Part shown: piece by piece, positions 22,743 through 33,229 of the stretch
Position numbering within the stretch: the stretch's first letter is position 1
Layout: every line of letters starts with the position of its first letter
From: Corynespora cassiicola
Taxonomy: Eukaryota > Ascomycota > Dothideomycetes > Pleosporales > Corynesporascaceae
NCBI GenBank assembly: GCA_022059125.1
Contig: JAEUWY010000013.1
Coordinates: 186,001-250,000 of the forward strand
DNA: 64,000 bases
Reading direction: 5' to 3'
Program-made: the position numbers and the translations under genes
Notes under the pieces: generated by a model
The model's database searches: none
What the model was told of the DNA's origin: nothing
What the model saw: the letters and a program-made list of their open reading frames with translations, nothing else

Positions 22743-23397
22743 CTAACCTGGGTTAGTGGTTGCGGGGAAGATGTATATATGAGGCATTAAAACAGCCGTG
22801 TATCTGATAGACTAGCACAGGGCTTACGTATAACCATGCATGTATCCTTGGAGCTGAGTTGGCGCACAGTATGGCATCACCCAGGCTATGTGTAGAGATT
22901 CCACAACAGAGATCCTTTTTGTCTGGCAAAAGGTATGAGATATACAGAAAAGAGGCTATTTGTATAATTCTTGTTGGAAAGTAAGTATCGGTCCATTTTT
23001 GGTTGCAGATTCGAGCTAATTTGATTTTTGGAGACGAGGTTTGCTTTTGTAGCTTGTATGATGCACGGCTCATTACACTGCATTTGCTCCTACGACTTGA
23101 CATCATATCAGGTCTTGGCTATTTTTCCCGATTCAAACATTTTTGCGAATCCCAGAGACCATGAGGTAAGGGCTGATGGGTTTGGAGATGCCGAGGGAAG
23201 AAAGACGATCTCAGACTGGACGCTTTATCAACACGGAGGGCCTCATTGTTTCATATGGAAACCCCGGCGACAGATCAGATGTGAAATGAGTTTAGCGGCT
23301 GCGTATCTGGGCATCTTGGAGGCTTGGCTCAAGGCGGAGTAGTCTTGAAGGAGCAGGCTTATGCAAAGAGAATCATAACGTTGAGTACTTAGTCAAA

Positions 23398-25110
23398 ATG
23401 GGATTTCAAAAGTATATCATTCGACAGTATGTCTTAAACAGTTTGCCTATACCTACATCTTCCACTCCTGTCTCGTATGCCATGACTATCCCGACACTTG
23501 CCCAGATGGGCGCAACCGACGCTGCGCCATACAGCACTGGATCTCCTTTAAAAAATACTTCCACGAGCACACTCGACCTCGATTATGAACGCTCAATTAC
23601 CGAGATGTCATATCCTTCTCCATCTGCTGAGGAGTTACTTCCACTTCGAAAAGCTATATCTCAGTACCAAAAACTCGTGGGATATTGCATGGCCATGACA
23701 ATCGTCATTCTTCTTTGGGGATATGACAGTGTCATAGTGAACAACATAACCGCGATTCCAAAATTTCAGGAGGACTACGGCCAACCCTTAGCCAGCACCA
23801 CGGAGAATGAAACCAACTGGATAATTCCGTCGCTCTGGCTCAGCCTTTGGTCATCAATTTCAAACCTCGGAAATGCCATTGGCGCCATTGCTGGTGGCTG
23901 GATGCAAGATCGCATCGGTAGACGTCAATGCTTGCTAATAGGCAGTATTATCACAGCGGGCAGCATCTTCCTCATGTTCTTCTCCAACAGACCCGCAGAT
24001 GTCGATAGCCGTCGGTCTTTGTTACTCATTGGAAAAGTGATCCAAGGTATTGCTCTTGGAATTATCAAAATACAGACCATGACATACATCTCGGAGAATG
24101 TGCCTACGTGCCTAAGAGGAGCCATCATGGCGCTGTTTCCTGTGTTTACACTATTGGGACAACTTATCGGTGCACTTGTCATATTTTCTGTAGAAGAATA
24201 CGAGTCAGAAAAGGGATATCTGATCGCCATGGGTTCACAATGGGCTTTTTCAATAGCGCCCTTCATCCTCGCATTCATCATGCCGGAATCACCGCCCTAT
24301 CTCGTCCGCAGGCGAGACTACCCCGCCGCACGTCGCAGCCTTGAGCGTCTCTTCGCGCCAAAAAACAACGTCGATTCCGCACTCGCCCGCATCAGAGAGT
24401 CCATCGAATACGAAGAAAAAACGGCGGCCAATGTATCTTATGCAGAATGCTTCAACCCTTCCAACCGCCGCCGCACTTTTGTCATCATATTTGCCAACTT
24501 ATTGCCACCATTTTTCGGCTTGCCTTTGCTGTCATCGATCTCCTATTTTTTACAACAAGTGGGTATGGAGAGCCGTAATAGCATCACTTGCTTTATGATC
24601 GGCATAGCACTCGGACTCATCGCAAATGTCGCCTCCACATGGACGCTCTCGCACGTGGGGCGTCGTAAACTCACCATTACGACTATGGCAATCGCTTCTT
24701 TACTCTGGGGCGGCATGGGAATATCCGGCTTCTGGCAGAATGCAAACATCACCCCTTGGACAACGGCTGCGCTTGGGATAAGCGTGATCGTCGTGTGTGG
24801 CGTAGGCTGCTGGCCTGCGTCTTATGCCATCATGAGCGAAGCATCGGCATTGCGGCTCCGTGCGAAAAGCCAGGCCATTGGTGGTATCTCGGCGTATGTG
24901 TCCGCTATTGTGACATACTTCGTGCTGCCGTATTTCTACAATCCGGACGCGCTGCAGCTTGGTGCGAAGACTGGGTTTCTGTTTGCGGGGTTATGTGTGA
25001 TCGGCGCCGTGACTACATATTTCCTGGTTCCGGAGATGAAGGGAAAGACTGTACTCGAAATTGATCAGCTATTTGAGCGGAAGGTAAAGGCAAGAGGGTC
25101 GAGCGAGTAG
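23398..25110 (+). CDS. MFS sugar transporter, maltose/alpha-glucoside permease type
   Basis: This is a 570-residue single exon. A hydrophilic N-terminal tail of about 90 residues precedes twelve predicted membrane segments. Sugar-porter signatures are visible: GYDSVIVNN after helix 1, GGWMQDRIGRRQ (loop 2-3), PESPPYLVRRRDYPAARRSL (after helix 6) and the C-terminal VPEMKGKTVLEIDQLFE, which resembles fungal maltose permeases. It should import sugars or other polyol-like solutes by proton symport at the plasma membrane; the substrate is not deducible. ATG 23398 is the first; Met at 23482 is an alternative. A Zn2Cys6 regulator begins 250 bp downstream in the same direction, making a transporter-regulator pair. 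Confidence 0.85.
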   Translation: MGFQKYIIRQYVLNSLPIPTSSTPVSYAMTIPTLAQMGATDAAPYSTGSPLKNTSTSTLDLDYERSITEMSYPSPSAEELLPLRKAISQYQKLVGYCMAMTIVILLWGYDSVIVNNITAIPKFQEDYGQPLASTTENETNWIIPSLWLSLWSSISNLGNAIGAIAGGWMQDRIGRRQCLLIGSIITAGSIFLMFFSNRPADVDSRRSLLLIGKVIQGIALGIIKIQTMTYISENVPTCLRGAIMALFPVFTLLGQLIGALVIFSVEEYESEKGYLIAMGSQWAFSIAPFILAFIMPESPPYLVRRRDYPAARRSLERLFAPKNNVDSALARIRESIEYEEKTAANVSYAECFNPSNRRRTFVIIFANLLPPFFGLPLLSSISYFLQQVGMESRNSITCFMIGIALGLIANVASTWTLSHVGRRKLTITTMAIASLLWGGMGISGFWQNANITPWTTAALGISVIVVCGVGCWPASYAIMSEASALRLRAKSQAIGGISAYVSAIVTYFVLPYFYNPDALQLGAKTGFLFAGLCVIGAVTTYFLVPEMKGKTVLEIDQLFERKVKARGSSE

Positions 25111-25362
25111 AAGTCGTGTGCAGGAATGGGGGACGCTACAGGGGTTTAGCTGGGGTCTCGGAAGTTGACCGAGGCTAATCATGGTGGGGCTTCCACCACA
25201 CGTCCAGCAGCTGGGGATTTCCCCAACGATTTTCATCAGTTCATAGTTCATTTGCATCGACAGCTAGGGATCTAGCCCATCCTATGCCTTGTAGCTCAAC
25301 GAAACGACCCCCATCATTGTTGAATACCCGCTGTCATCCCAAGTCTGTGCTTGGCCACGTGA

Positions 25363-27810
25363 ATGTCGCCCGGTCCTGCTTCGATCCAGAAGCGGCATTC
25401 GAAGAAAAGCGCCTTTTCATGTGAGACATGTCGAAAGCGAAAGGTAATTACAGTAATGAAGTGTTTGTACCTAGCATTGATTATCCAATAAAAGGTCAAG
25501 TGTGATGCTGAGCACCCGGTCTGCAAAAGATGCAGAAATCGGAGTGATACTTGCGTCTATAGATTGTAAGCAAATCTCTTCCCTTGTTGTAATTCTATGA
25601 AAGTTACCAAGAGAGCTGCCTCAATGTCAAACTTTATTCAGCATACTGACAAGATATAGATCTCCAACCTTGTCTTACACACAAAGACTAGAGCAAGAAG
25701 TGGAGCATTTGAAACGAGAGCTCTTAGTCGCCCAAGGTGCTACAAGGTATAATCAAACTGGTATTGATTCAGCCTCTAGCATATCAGAGTTCATGGATAC
25801 GTCGCAACCTCCTCTGTCATCGGTCGATGAAACGATAGAGATCGAGAAAGATGCACAACTCTCTTTACACGGAACAGCGACATTGTTCCAGTTACCCACT
25901 ACTACGAATGCGCGTGGTGATAAGCAGGTCCGGGCGTACGAGGAATTATCTGCCGAGAAAGAAAATCTTATGAATAACGCTTGGCGCGAGAGAGCGTACG
26001 AAAAACTCGCAGAATTACCGGTGGGCACCGCTCTTACGGGTCTACGTGAGCAATAGACTAATTCGACTTCCAGGAACCATACAGATCTCTTCTAGACTCC
26101 CATTTCTGCTGGATCCAACCACTTTTCAATTTTGTTTACAGGCCAGCATTTACCCGTAAGTGTGAGATCTCTTCGCCTTATAGCTATTAACTTCTTTGTT
26201 TCAGGCGATATGAAAACTGACGGTCCTTGTTTTTCGCAAGCGCTTCTAAATACAATTCTATCCCACTCTATAAGATGGTGTCGCGACGAGCCTGGGATGA
26301 ATCAATTGCTTGCTCCGTTCAATGGTGGAGCATCATTTTCTGAAGATGCCGTCAGGTACGTCTTCAGTGACGTTCAAAATGGAAACAAAAAAGTCCCCAC
26401 AGTTCAGGCGCTTCTATTATTGAGTGCCCAGGAGTGTGGTCGTGGCAATCGCACGCAGGCCTGGCTATACAGTGGCATGGCCTTCAGACTGATCGACGAC
26501 ATGGGCATATGCGTCGATTGCAGCCGATACGGAGAGGCCGAGAAACTATCGACTGAGGAAATTGAGATTCGGAATCGTCTGTTTTGGAGTTGCTATTTCT
26601 GGGATAAACTTATATCCCTCTATTTTGGCCGTTCCCCGGTGATCCAAAGTTCAAAAATCAGTCCGCCACGAGTCCTGAGTAATATATCTACCTACCCACA
26701 GATTATGGATTGCTAAAAGATTTAGTGGATGATACAGCAGAAATTGAAGCCTGGACACCCCATGGCGCCTTATCCTCTCCTTACGCACCGAAGCAGGCGC
26801 ACTCAATCTCCTGCTTTATACAGATGTGTATGCTCGCTGAGATACTCAATCAGATACTCATCCATCATTATAACCCTTCACAAGAAATAACTCCCCAACT
26901 CGCCTACCGACACGCCGTTGAAGAGGGATCAAAGCTGCGGGACTGGTGGAGACATCTTCCTAATCATCTGAAGATCAATCTCGCTGCTTTGCAACGGGAA
27001 TGTCCTCCAAGTCATATAGTGACACTCAAGTCAGTATTAGAGAAGTCGCAACAATGACGGAAGCTCGAATAACTAAATCTCACAGCTGTCTTTATCACGC
27101 CATCAACATTTTGCTCAACCGAGCTATTTTGAAACTGGGTCGAGAGCCCCAACTCGCTGGCGCGATCGCAACCCAGAATCCCTTGATTCAATGCATCTCT
27201 TCCGCCACTTCTATCACTGCCCTATTCGATTTGTACAACCGCACTTTCGGAGAAGGGCATGTTGTCTTGGCATTGGCATACAGTGTATACGTGGCGGCAT
27301 CTATTTTCCTACTCGAGATCCAAGCCACGGGCCATGCAGCAACAAGCTCATTAGAGAGGCTTTTCTTCTGCTTGAAAACTTTGGAAAGGCTCAAGAAAAC
27401 GAATCCAGGTATATTCTACATTCTTTTTCCAATTCACCAACTAATAAGTGTGCCAAGTGATTGCTATAGCCTCAAATTTGATAACGAAAGAACTCGAAGC
27501 ATTGGGGGTACCAAGCATGGATGAAATAATACCAGACGAAGCTAGTAGAGCTAGCCAAACATTACATCAACGGCCATTAGTACCCTTACCAGTAGGGACT
27601 TACTCTGCGTCGAGTCCCACGGATATCCGCCAAAACAACTCATTGAATCAGCAAATGGATCCAATTCTGTTAGATCTTTCCTACTTAGGTGGCGAATTAG
27701 ATATCGACTCCAGCTATAGCCTCCTAGACATGCCGTCCGAGATTTACGACACCTTCACACAAACGGACCCTATCAGTATCACGATGAACCCTGGGTTTGA
27801 TATATTCTAA
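25363..27810 (+). CDS. Zn2Cys6 transcription factor with fungal-specific middle domain, eight exons
   Basis: The exons are 25363-25443, 25495-25565, 25660-26020, 26074-26155, 26205-26678, 26726-27029, 27086-27408 and 27458-27810. Introns are 51, 94, 53, 49, 47, 56 and 49 nt, all phases agree, and the product has 682 residues. The zinc cluster CETCRKRK-VKCDAEHPVC-KRC-6-C fits C-x2-C-x6-C-x6-C-x2-C-x6-C and is split by intron 1, whose acceptor (AATAAAAG) is unusual. It is followed by a coiled coil (RLEQEVEHLKREL). The fungal transcription-factor domain spans about 165-520, with the typical RPAFTRDM and GMAFRLIDDMGI. The ATG follows an in-frame TGA. It sits between two MFS sugar-type transporters and probably regulates one or both. 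Confidence 0.88.
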
Positions 27811-27908
27811 TTGATCTAATCATGATAGATTAATCAATGGGTTTTTAAACTAGTTCAGATATCAACTTCACAGAGCTCATAATTTATATAAGGGCACATA
27901 TCCTTCAT

Positions 27909-29517
27909 TTATGACTGGACTACACTCTCGCGGCGCGTAGCTGAGCACATTCCCTCTATTTTATCTTGAAATCCTTCTTCTTGTTCTCTGAATTCTAGCT
28001 TAGATCCCCAACACTGATACCAGCGTTTTTCGAAAAGCTCGTGCATATGCTCCAAAGGTACACCCTTGGTCTCAGGGGCCCACAAACCCAGCACGACAAT
28101 GCCAGTCGCGCAAATGATCGACCAGAACAAATAAGCACCCCATTTTTTCAGAGCAGCGAGCATGACCGGTGTCACTCGAACAACAGCAAATTGGAAAAAC
28201 CAGTGCAGGCACATGGTCGTCGTATAAGCGAAACTGCGGACTTTGGTGGGGAAAATCTCGGAGCCGTAAATGTAAGGAATCGTACAAAGGCCAACGGACC
28301 AACCTGTGGCATACACAAAAACCGAAGCAATGGCGGCATTGGACGCATGACTATTACCGGAGCCAATAGCGCCAAAGTATATAGCCATATAGACGTGGGT
28401 TACTCCTTGAAGAATGAGGCCTGCCAAAAAGCAGCGTCGACGTCCAATCCTATCAATGAGGCCCCAGGCGAAGACCATGGTGACCACCAGCTTGACCAAA
28501 CCATACGCACCAGAGGTTATGAGTGATGTCTCTGATCCATGGATTCCAGCGTATTGAAAGATGTCGCTGATATAATAGGTAATTCCGTTTCCTCCAGTCC
28601 ATTGGGCGACGGTATGCATCGCAACCGCAAGAAGGTAACGACTTCGTAGGCTTGGTATCGTGAAGCAATCTTTTGCCGACTCTAAAATGGGCGAACTTTT
28701 CATACCGGCAATAGCGTTGGCCTCTGTTACAGTATTGTCATACTCTGCCACTAAGCTTGGTTCATCTTTGTATTTACCACGAAGACGGGCTAAAGCTGCG
28801 ATGCATTCCTCATCCATTCCCCTTGAAGCAAGCCACCTGGGACTCTCAGGGATTATGAATGAGGCAACAAAAGCGATGCCCACCGGAATCAAAGGAATGG
28901 CCTGGACAATTTGCCACTGTGATCTCCCCTGTGACATGTTTTTGCTGACTCCGTAGTTTATGAAAAATCCCAGGGACAAAAATAACAGCAGTACCACCAT
29001 ATATGTACTGACGACCATTCCTCTAGATTTTGTAGGAGCAATTTCCGATAGGAACAGTGGCGAGATGACAGTGAGCCCACCTGCACCTAGGCCGCCCCAG
29101 ATTCTTCCGAAGAGGAGGAATCCAAAGATACCTGATGAGAACACTTGCATCAGAATACCGCTTGCCCAGATCAGGACTGCCAGCCTGTAGGACCATAATC
29201 TTCCCAGTTTATCATTGAGGAAAAACGCGATCAAGGCTCCAAATGCAGCCCCAAGGACTCCGAAAGAGCTGATGTTTGCTGTTCGATTGGCTAGCCCCGA
29301 ATGGTTGTTGATCCATTGCGATTTCTCGAGTCCGTAATCGGCTTTGAATGCTGGCAGGGTCACGCTAGCGCTGAATCCGCCCTCGTCGTAGCCTGGTATT
29401 AAATCTGTCAGTGATGCGGTCGTCTCTCAATCGAGTCGTGTAATGAATCATAAACAAACCTTTAGGTATGCCCCCGCAAGCCAGAACGATGACAGCGAGA
29501 ATATAAGAGAAGGACAT
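27909..29517 (-). CDS. MFS sugar/quinate-type transporter
   Basis: Exon 1 is 29460-29517 and exon 2 is 27909-29392, with a 67-nt intron (GTTTGT to ACCAG); 513 residues. The N-terminal CGGIPKGYDEGGFSASVTLP is the first-helix exit of sugar porters of the hexose/quinate-lactose group. Further signatures are the LNDKLGRLWSYR loop, IPESPRWLASRGMDEE after helix 6, a DRIGRRRCFLAG loop and the C-terminal APETKGVPLEHMHELFEKRWY. The protein is complete and apparently functional. It is convergent with the Zn2Cys6 gene (98 bp between stops) and divergent from the LigI-like hydrolase gene, so the shared promoter could couple uptake with catabolism. Substrate class (sugar or ring acid such as quinate) is inference. 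Confidence 0.87.
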
Positions 29518-30201
29518 CGCCGGCTCTCCGGTTTTGTTGTGTCAGAAGGACTGGAAACTTCACGACTTGACATGCAAGATAGCGGGCTTATAAACATGGG
29601 GTTTATATAGGTACATAATCAAGGGAACGCTTTTCCGGGGACAACTCCTGGGGTACGGGGACTGCCTGTGAGATTGTTGGAGGTTGGGATGGGTCATGGT
29701 CACGCTGATACCATATTAGGCTTAGTGTAGAACGAGCACCCACAATCTCGGTCAACTTCCGAAGGAGTGGAGCTCGATCGGCCATCTTCCTGAACATAAA
29801 GTACTACCCTCTCAATGGAACTAGATATGCCAAAGCATGAGAAAAAAATTTGCCAGCTGGATTCTTTCATCGATTCGTCCGATTTGCCTTGCTATCGTGC
29901 TAGCTCCAACTCCACTCTCTGCATAGGCCATACGCTCCACCTGCGATGTCTTCATTGATGCGATTGGCTCCCTGGAAGAGAAATATATGTGCCCGACAGC
30001 CTGCTCAGTCACGTCGCTGGTGTGCCACTATTTTTCATTGACTTTTATTCCCTGAAAATGCCCCTACAAAAATTTGAGATCGTTTCCTTTATTGAGTCAT
30101 TTCTCAAGCAGGTATTCATTCCTCTTTTTAGGCATATACATGTCCGAATCACATCTTGGTATCGAACGGACCCATCTCACCAAGCAGCAACATGCAAGCG
30201 T
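29518..30201. promoter_or_regulatory. Divergent region, MFS transporter / LigI-like hydrolase
   Basis: This 684-bp interval lies between divergent ATGs. The frame of the hydrolase stays open upstream to 29989 with another ATG at 30058, so its 5' end may extend into this region. Confidence 0.45.
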
Positions 30202-31083
30202 ATGATTTCCAGCAATCCAAGTACTCTTGCACAGCGGCTACCCGCAGGAGCTTGGGACTGCCATATGCATGTAACATCACCGAATTATCCACTCGCTCCT
30301 GGCGCAGCATACGTTCCCTCTTTACACAACCTTCAACATGCGATGGATTTTGAGAAGAGCATCGGCATTTCCAACATCGTCTTAGTCCAGCCTTCTATCT
30401 ACGGCAACGATAATTCATGCCTCCTTGACGCTCTAAAAGCAATCGGCCCGCGCCATGGCCGAGGCGTAGTGGGCATCGACCCAAATGCCGTTGAAGCAAC
30501 AACACTCAAAGCATGGCATAAACTTGGCGTTCGAGGAGTGCGTCTGAATCTGAAGTCGGTCGATGCCAAATACACAGAGGCATCCCTACAAAACACGTTG
30601 AGGCACTACGCAGATGTTATTCGACCATTTAATTGGATCCTAGAACTCTATATCGGCATGGAAGACCTTCCTATTCTTGAAGAAATTGCTGGAGATCTTG
30701 GAGTCCGATTGTGCATAGCTCATTTTGGCTCGCCTACATTGTCTAGGACGCGGGAAAAGCGCTATCGACTGAATCCTTATGAGTTGGCAGGCTTCCAATC
30801 ACTTATCAATTTGTTGGAATCTGGTAGCACCTGGGTCAAATTTTCTGCAGTATATCGCTTCGATAATGACCCAAATATGCTGGATACGAGTACTATGGCA
30901 AGCGAGATTTTGAGAAAAGCTGGAAATAGAGTAGTCTTTGCATCGGACTGGCCGCATACCCGGTTTGATGGGCTTGATGTACGGCCGTTTGTCGAAAGTT
31001 GCTTGGAATGGGCGCATGAGGCTGGTTTGGCTGATGAAGTCTTCAGTACAAATTCCAGAGAGCTTTGGGATGCCACTTCCTAG
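30202..31083 (+). CDS. LigI-like metal-dependent hydrolase (2-pyrone-4,6-dicarboxylate hydrolase family)
   Basis: The length from ATG 30202 is 293 residues; ATG 30058 would add 48 residues that look unlike the family. The fold is the amidohydrolase TIM barrel: PAGAWDCHMHV places the metal-type HxH at His21/His23, a later His is at 174 (IAHFG), and the catalytic-type Asp is at 249 in ASDWPH. This spacing is very close to bacterial LigI, which hydrolyses the lactone 2-pyrone-4,6-dicarboxylate to 4-oxalomesaconate without needing a metal. Fungal relatives are mostly uncharacterised, so the substrate could be another lactone or cyclic acid. It lies between a sugar/quinate-type transporter (divergent) and a tricarboxylate carrier (same strand, 588 bp downstream). 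Confidence 0.78.
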   Translation: MISSNPSTLAQRLPAGAWDCHMHVTSPNYPLAPGAAYVPSLHNLQHAMDFEKSIGISNIVLVQPSIYGNDNSCLLDALKAIGPRHGRGVVGIDPNAVEATTLKAWHKLGVRGVRLNLKSVDAKYTEASLQNTLRHYADVIRPFNWILELYIGMEDLPILEEIAGDLGVRLCIAHFGSPTLSRTREKRYRLNPYELAGFQSLINLLESGSTWVKFSAVYRFDNDPNMLDTSTMASEILRKAGNRVVFASDWPHTRFDGLDVRPFVESCLEWAHEAGLADEVFSTNSRELWDATS

Positions 31084-31671
31084 GCCGAGTGTCAACCTAG
31101 GTGTACTGGTTGTATCGCTTTCGATAGCTTGTTGAGGAGAATTCCACTAGATTGTGTTCATGTCAAGGGTTTGAAAGACCAAAATATTTACATTTATTTC
31201 ACGACAATCTTCAAGTGCATCGCATATTTGATTAAAGAGCTTAAATCTGGGTTGGGTTCGTGCCGCGATTCGTTGGATACCACCACTCACCGCATCAACA
31301 CTTTTCATCGCAAATAAGTTCAGAATTCTCTCTTTGTACGCGCATTGTCGGTACACATTTTTTCTTTTCCACCTTACTACATGTCATGAATCGAGACAAG
31401 CTAACCAAACATGGATATTTATGAAGTTAATTGGGTGGATTGATATGACATTCCTTTTTCAAATAGTTTCGGTCAAGTTCCGGGTCTTGAAGCCTATTAA
31501 GAAACGAGTGCCGTTGGTTTCGAAGATCCACCCCAATAAAGAACCGTGCACCTCTCAACAAAAAATCGACATGCTCTTGATGGTTTTCATGTCACAGCCT
31601 ACAAATCTCCCGTAATTCTCCCAACCATTTTACCCAGCGCACGGTGAGGAGAACCAGTAGAGTCCAAAGCT
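31084..31671. other. Intergenic, no gene seen
   Basis: This holds the 3' flank of the hydrolase and the promoter of the carrier gene. It is AT-rich, and its short ORFs lack recognisable features. Confidence 0.55.
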
Positions 31672-32765
31672 ATGGAGAAAAGGTCACGCTCGGCGGGAGC
31701 CAGCATTGTTGCAGGCAGTATTGCCGGCGCTTCAGAGACTTTTGTTACAGTAAGTTGCGGATCTCTTGAATCACATTCTCCTCGTCAGAAACCTAAGTAA
31801 CACTGTTTGAAGTATCCGGCAGAATTCGCAAAGACTCGTCGACAACTGGAAATATCTGTTGCTGGAAACAGATCTGCTAGTTCTTCCACGATCCTTCGAT
31901 CAACGTTTCAAAATGCTGGTTTTCAGGGCATCTACGCTGGCTGTCAGACCCTTGCAGTCAGTAATGCTATGAAGAGTAGCATTAGGTTTTTCTCATTTGA
32001 AACCGCAAAACGTAACTTGGCACCGTTGTTTTCACCTGGTTTGCGTAACGATCCTGTGACAAAGAGTCCATGGCTTAATTTTGCTGCTGGGCTTTGCGCA
32101 GGCTCAATGGAAAGCATTCTTGTTGTTACGCCAGGAGAAAGTCTTAAGACAAGGGTAATACACGATGCTGCCTCCGGCGGCCGCCTCGGGAAAATGCCGC
32201 TTCCGAGTATCGTGAGGCAGGTCGTTCGAGAACATGGCATAATGACTTTGTGGAAAGGCTTCCTTCCAGTGCTTTGCAAGCAAAGTACCAACAGTGCAGT
32301 TCGATTTACCACGTTTGGCACATTAAAAGAAAAATTGAAGCAAATATCGCCGGCCGCCATGAGCGGCACCATGGCCACTATGATCGCTGGGGCTGATAGT
32401 GGTGTCGTTACTGTGTAAGAGAATCCCTATACATGTAAGCGAAGAAAACTTAAGCGTCTAGATATGCTTCAATGCCGTTTGATAACATCAAAACGAGAAT
32501 GCAAAGCATAGGAAATTCCAACAGACGGATGGTATCGGTTGCGGCAAAGATGTTCGCAAACGAAGGCATAGCCGTATTCTGGAAAGCCACGACGCCCCGT
32601 TTGGTTCGGTTAACGGTACAGATTTAAACCTTGTTCGAAGCCCATAATTTTTGCTGATTTTAAGAACTACAGTTTTCGAGTAGCATTACCTTCATGGTGT
32701 ACGATTTTGTCCTTCAAATCTGGGATACGCCCCTTTTTGAATCACAAACAACGACATTATGGTAA
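31672..32765 (+). CDS. Mitochondrial carrier, tricarboxylate (Ctp1) subfamily
   Basis: The exons are 31672-31749, 31813-32414, 32462-32615 and 32673-32765; introns are 63, 47 and 57 nt; 308 residues. The three carrier repeats carry PAEFAKTRRQL, PGESLKTRVIHD and PFDNIKTRMQ, matching the Px[DE]xx[KR]x[RK] signature and the tricarboxylate subgroup, with repeat 1 starting AGSIAGASETFVT. The family exchanges citrate, cis-aconitate and similar acids across the inner mitochondrial membrane. The housekeeping citrate carrier is normally elsewhere, so this copy next to the LigI-like hydrolase is likely a pathway-specific paralogue. In the first signature Arg replaces the common Gln in KTQLQL, which may matter for substrate choice. 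Confidence 0.85.
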
Positions 32766-33229
32766 GCTTCATCTAGCGAGCCTATTATTGATGCCATCGT
32801 AGATATAGAGTAAGGGCAATTAGAATTGCAATTGTTATTTTCCGTTGATGTCGCCTAAAAAATTCCAACCGTGATCTTAGCTTTCCCCTGAACGACTCTG
32901 CCAGACACCACTTCCCTCAGGCCCGACCATCCACCTCCGGTACCCGCATTTACTGTTATGCATCTTCGCGTCTGACTGACGCGTCATATATCTGTGCAGG
33001 CTTTTTCGCGTTTCGCCCCGTCTTGATCAAGGCCGTTTTTGTGGTACCACTGGCGTGAAGGATTCAGGCGGATTTCGGGAACGGGATTCGCTAACCCCGA
33101 CCGAAATCCGGCGGGTTTCGAGTCACCCCAAAACGTCCTTCGTCCACGTTAGCCAGAACATGCACCCCATTTCCTACGGAGTTGAACACGAACAAGGTCC
33201 TTTCTTCAAACTACCGGAACAGATTTGAC
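32766..33229. other. Intergenic, no gene seen
   Basis: Promoter region of the second Zn2Cys6 gene. It contains CGG/CCG-bearing segments such as TCCGGTACC and AATCCGGCGG, of the kind Zn2Cys6 proteins bind, but no defined site can be called. Confidence 0.45.

Larger units (their letters stand above)
22272..23397. other. Intergenic with small repeats
   Basis: This is the 3' flank of the GH72 gene and the promoter of the MFS gene. It contains a tandem 33-bp repeat and an adjacent perfect inverted repeat (listed separately). A 104-codon ORF at 23028 is not recognisable and is probably spurious. Confidence 0.6.

Noticed and set aside
23028..23342. 104-codon ORF upstream of the MFS gene
   Set aside because: It overlaps the expected promoter, and no family or domain feature is visible.
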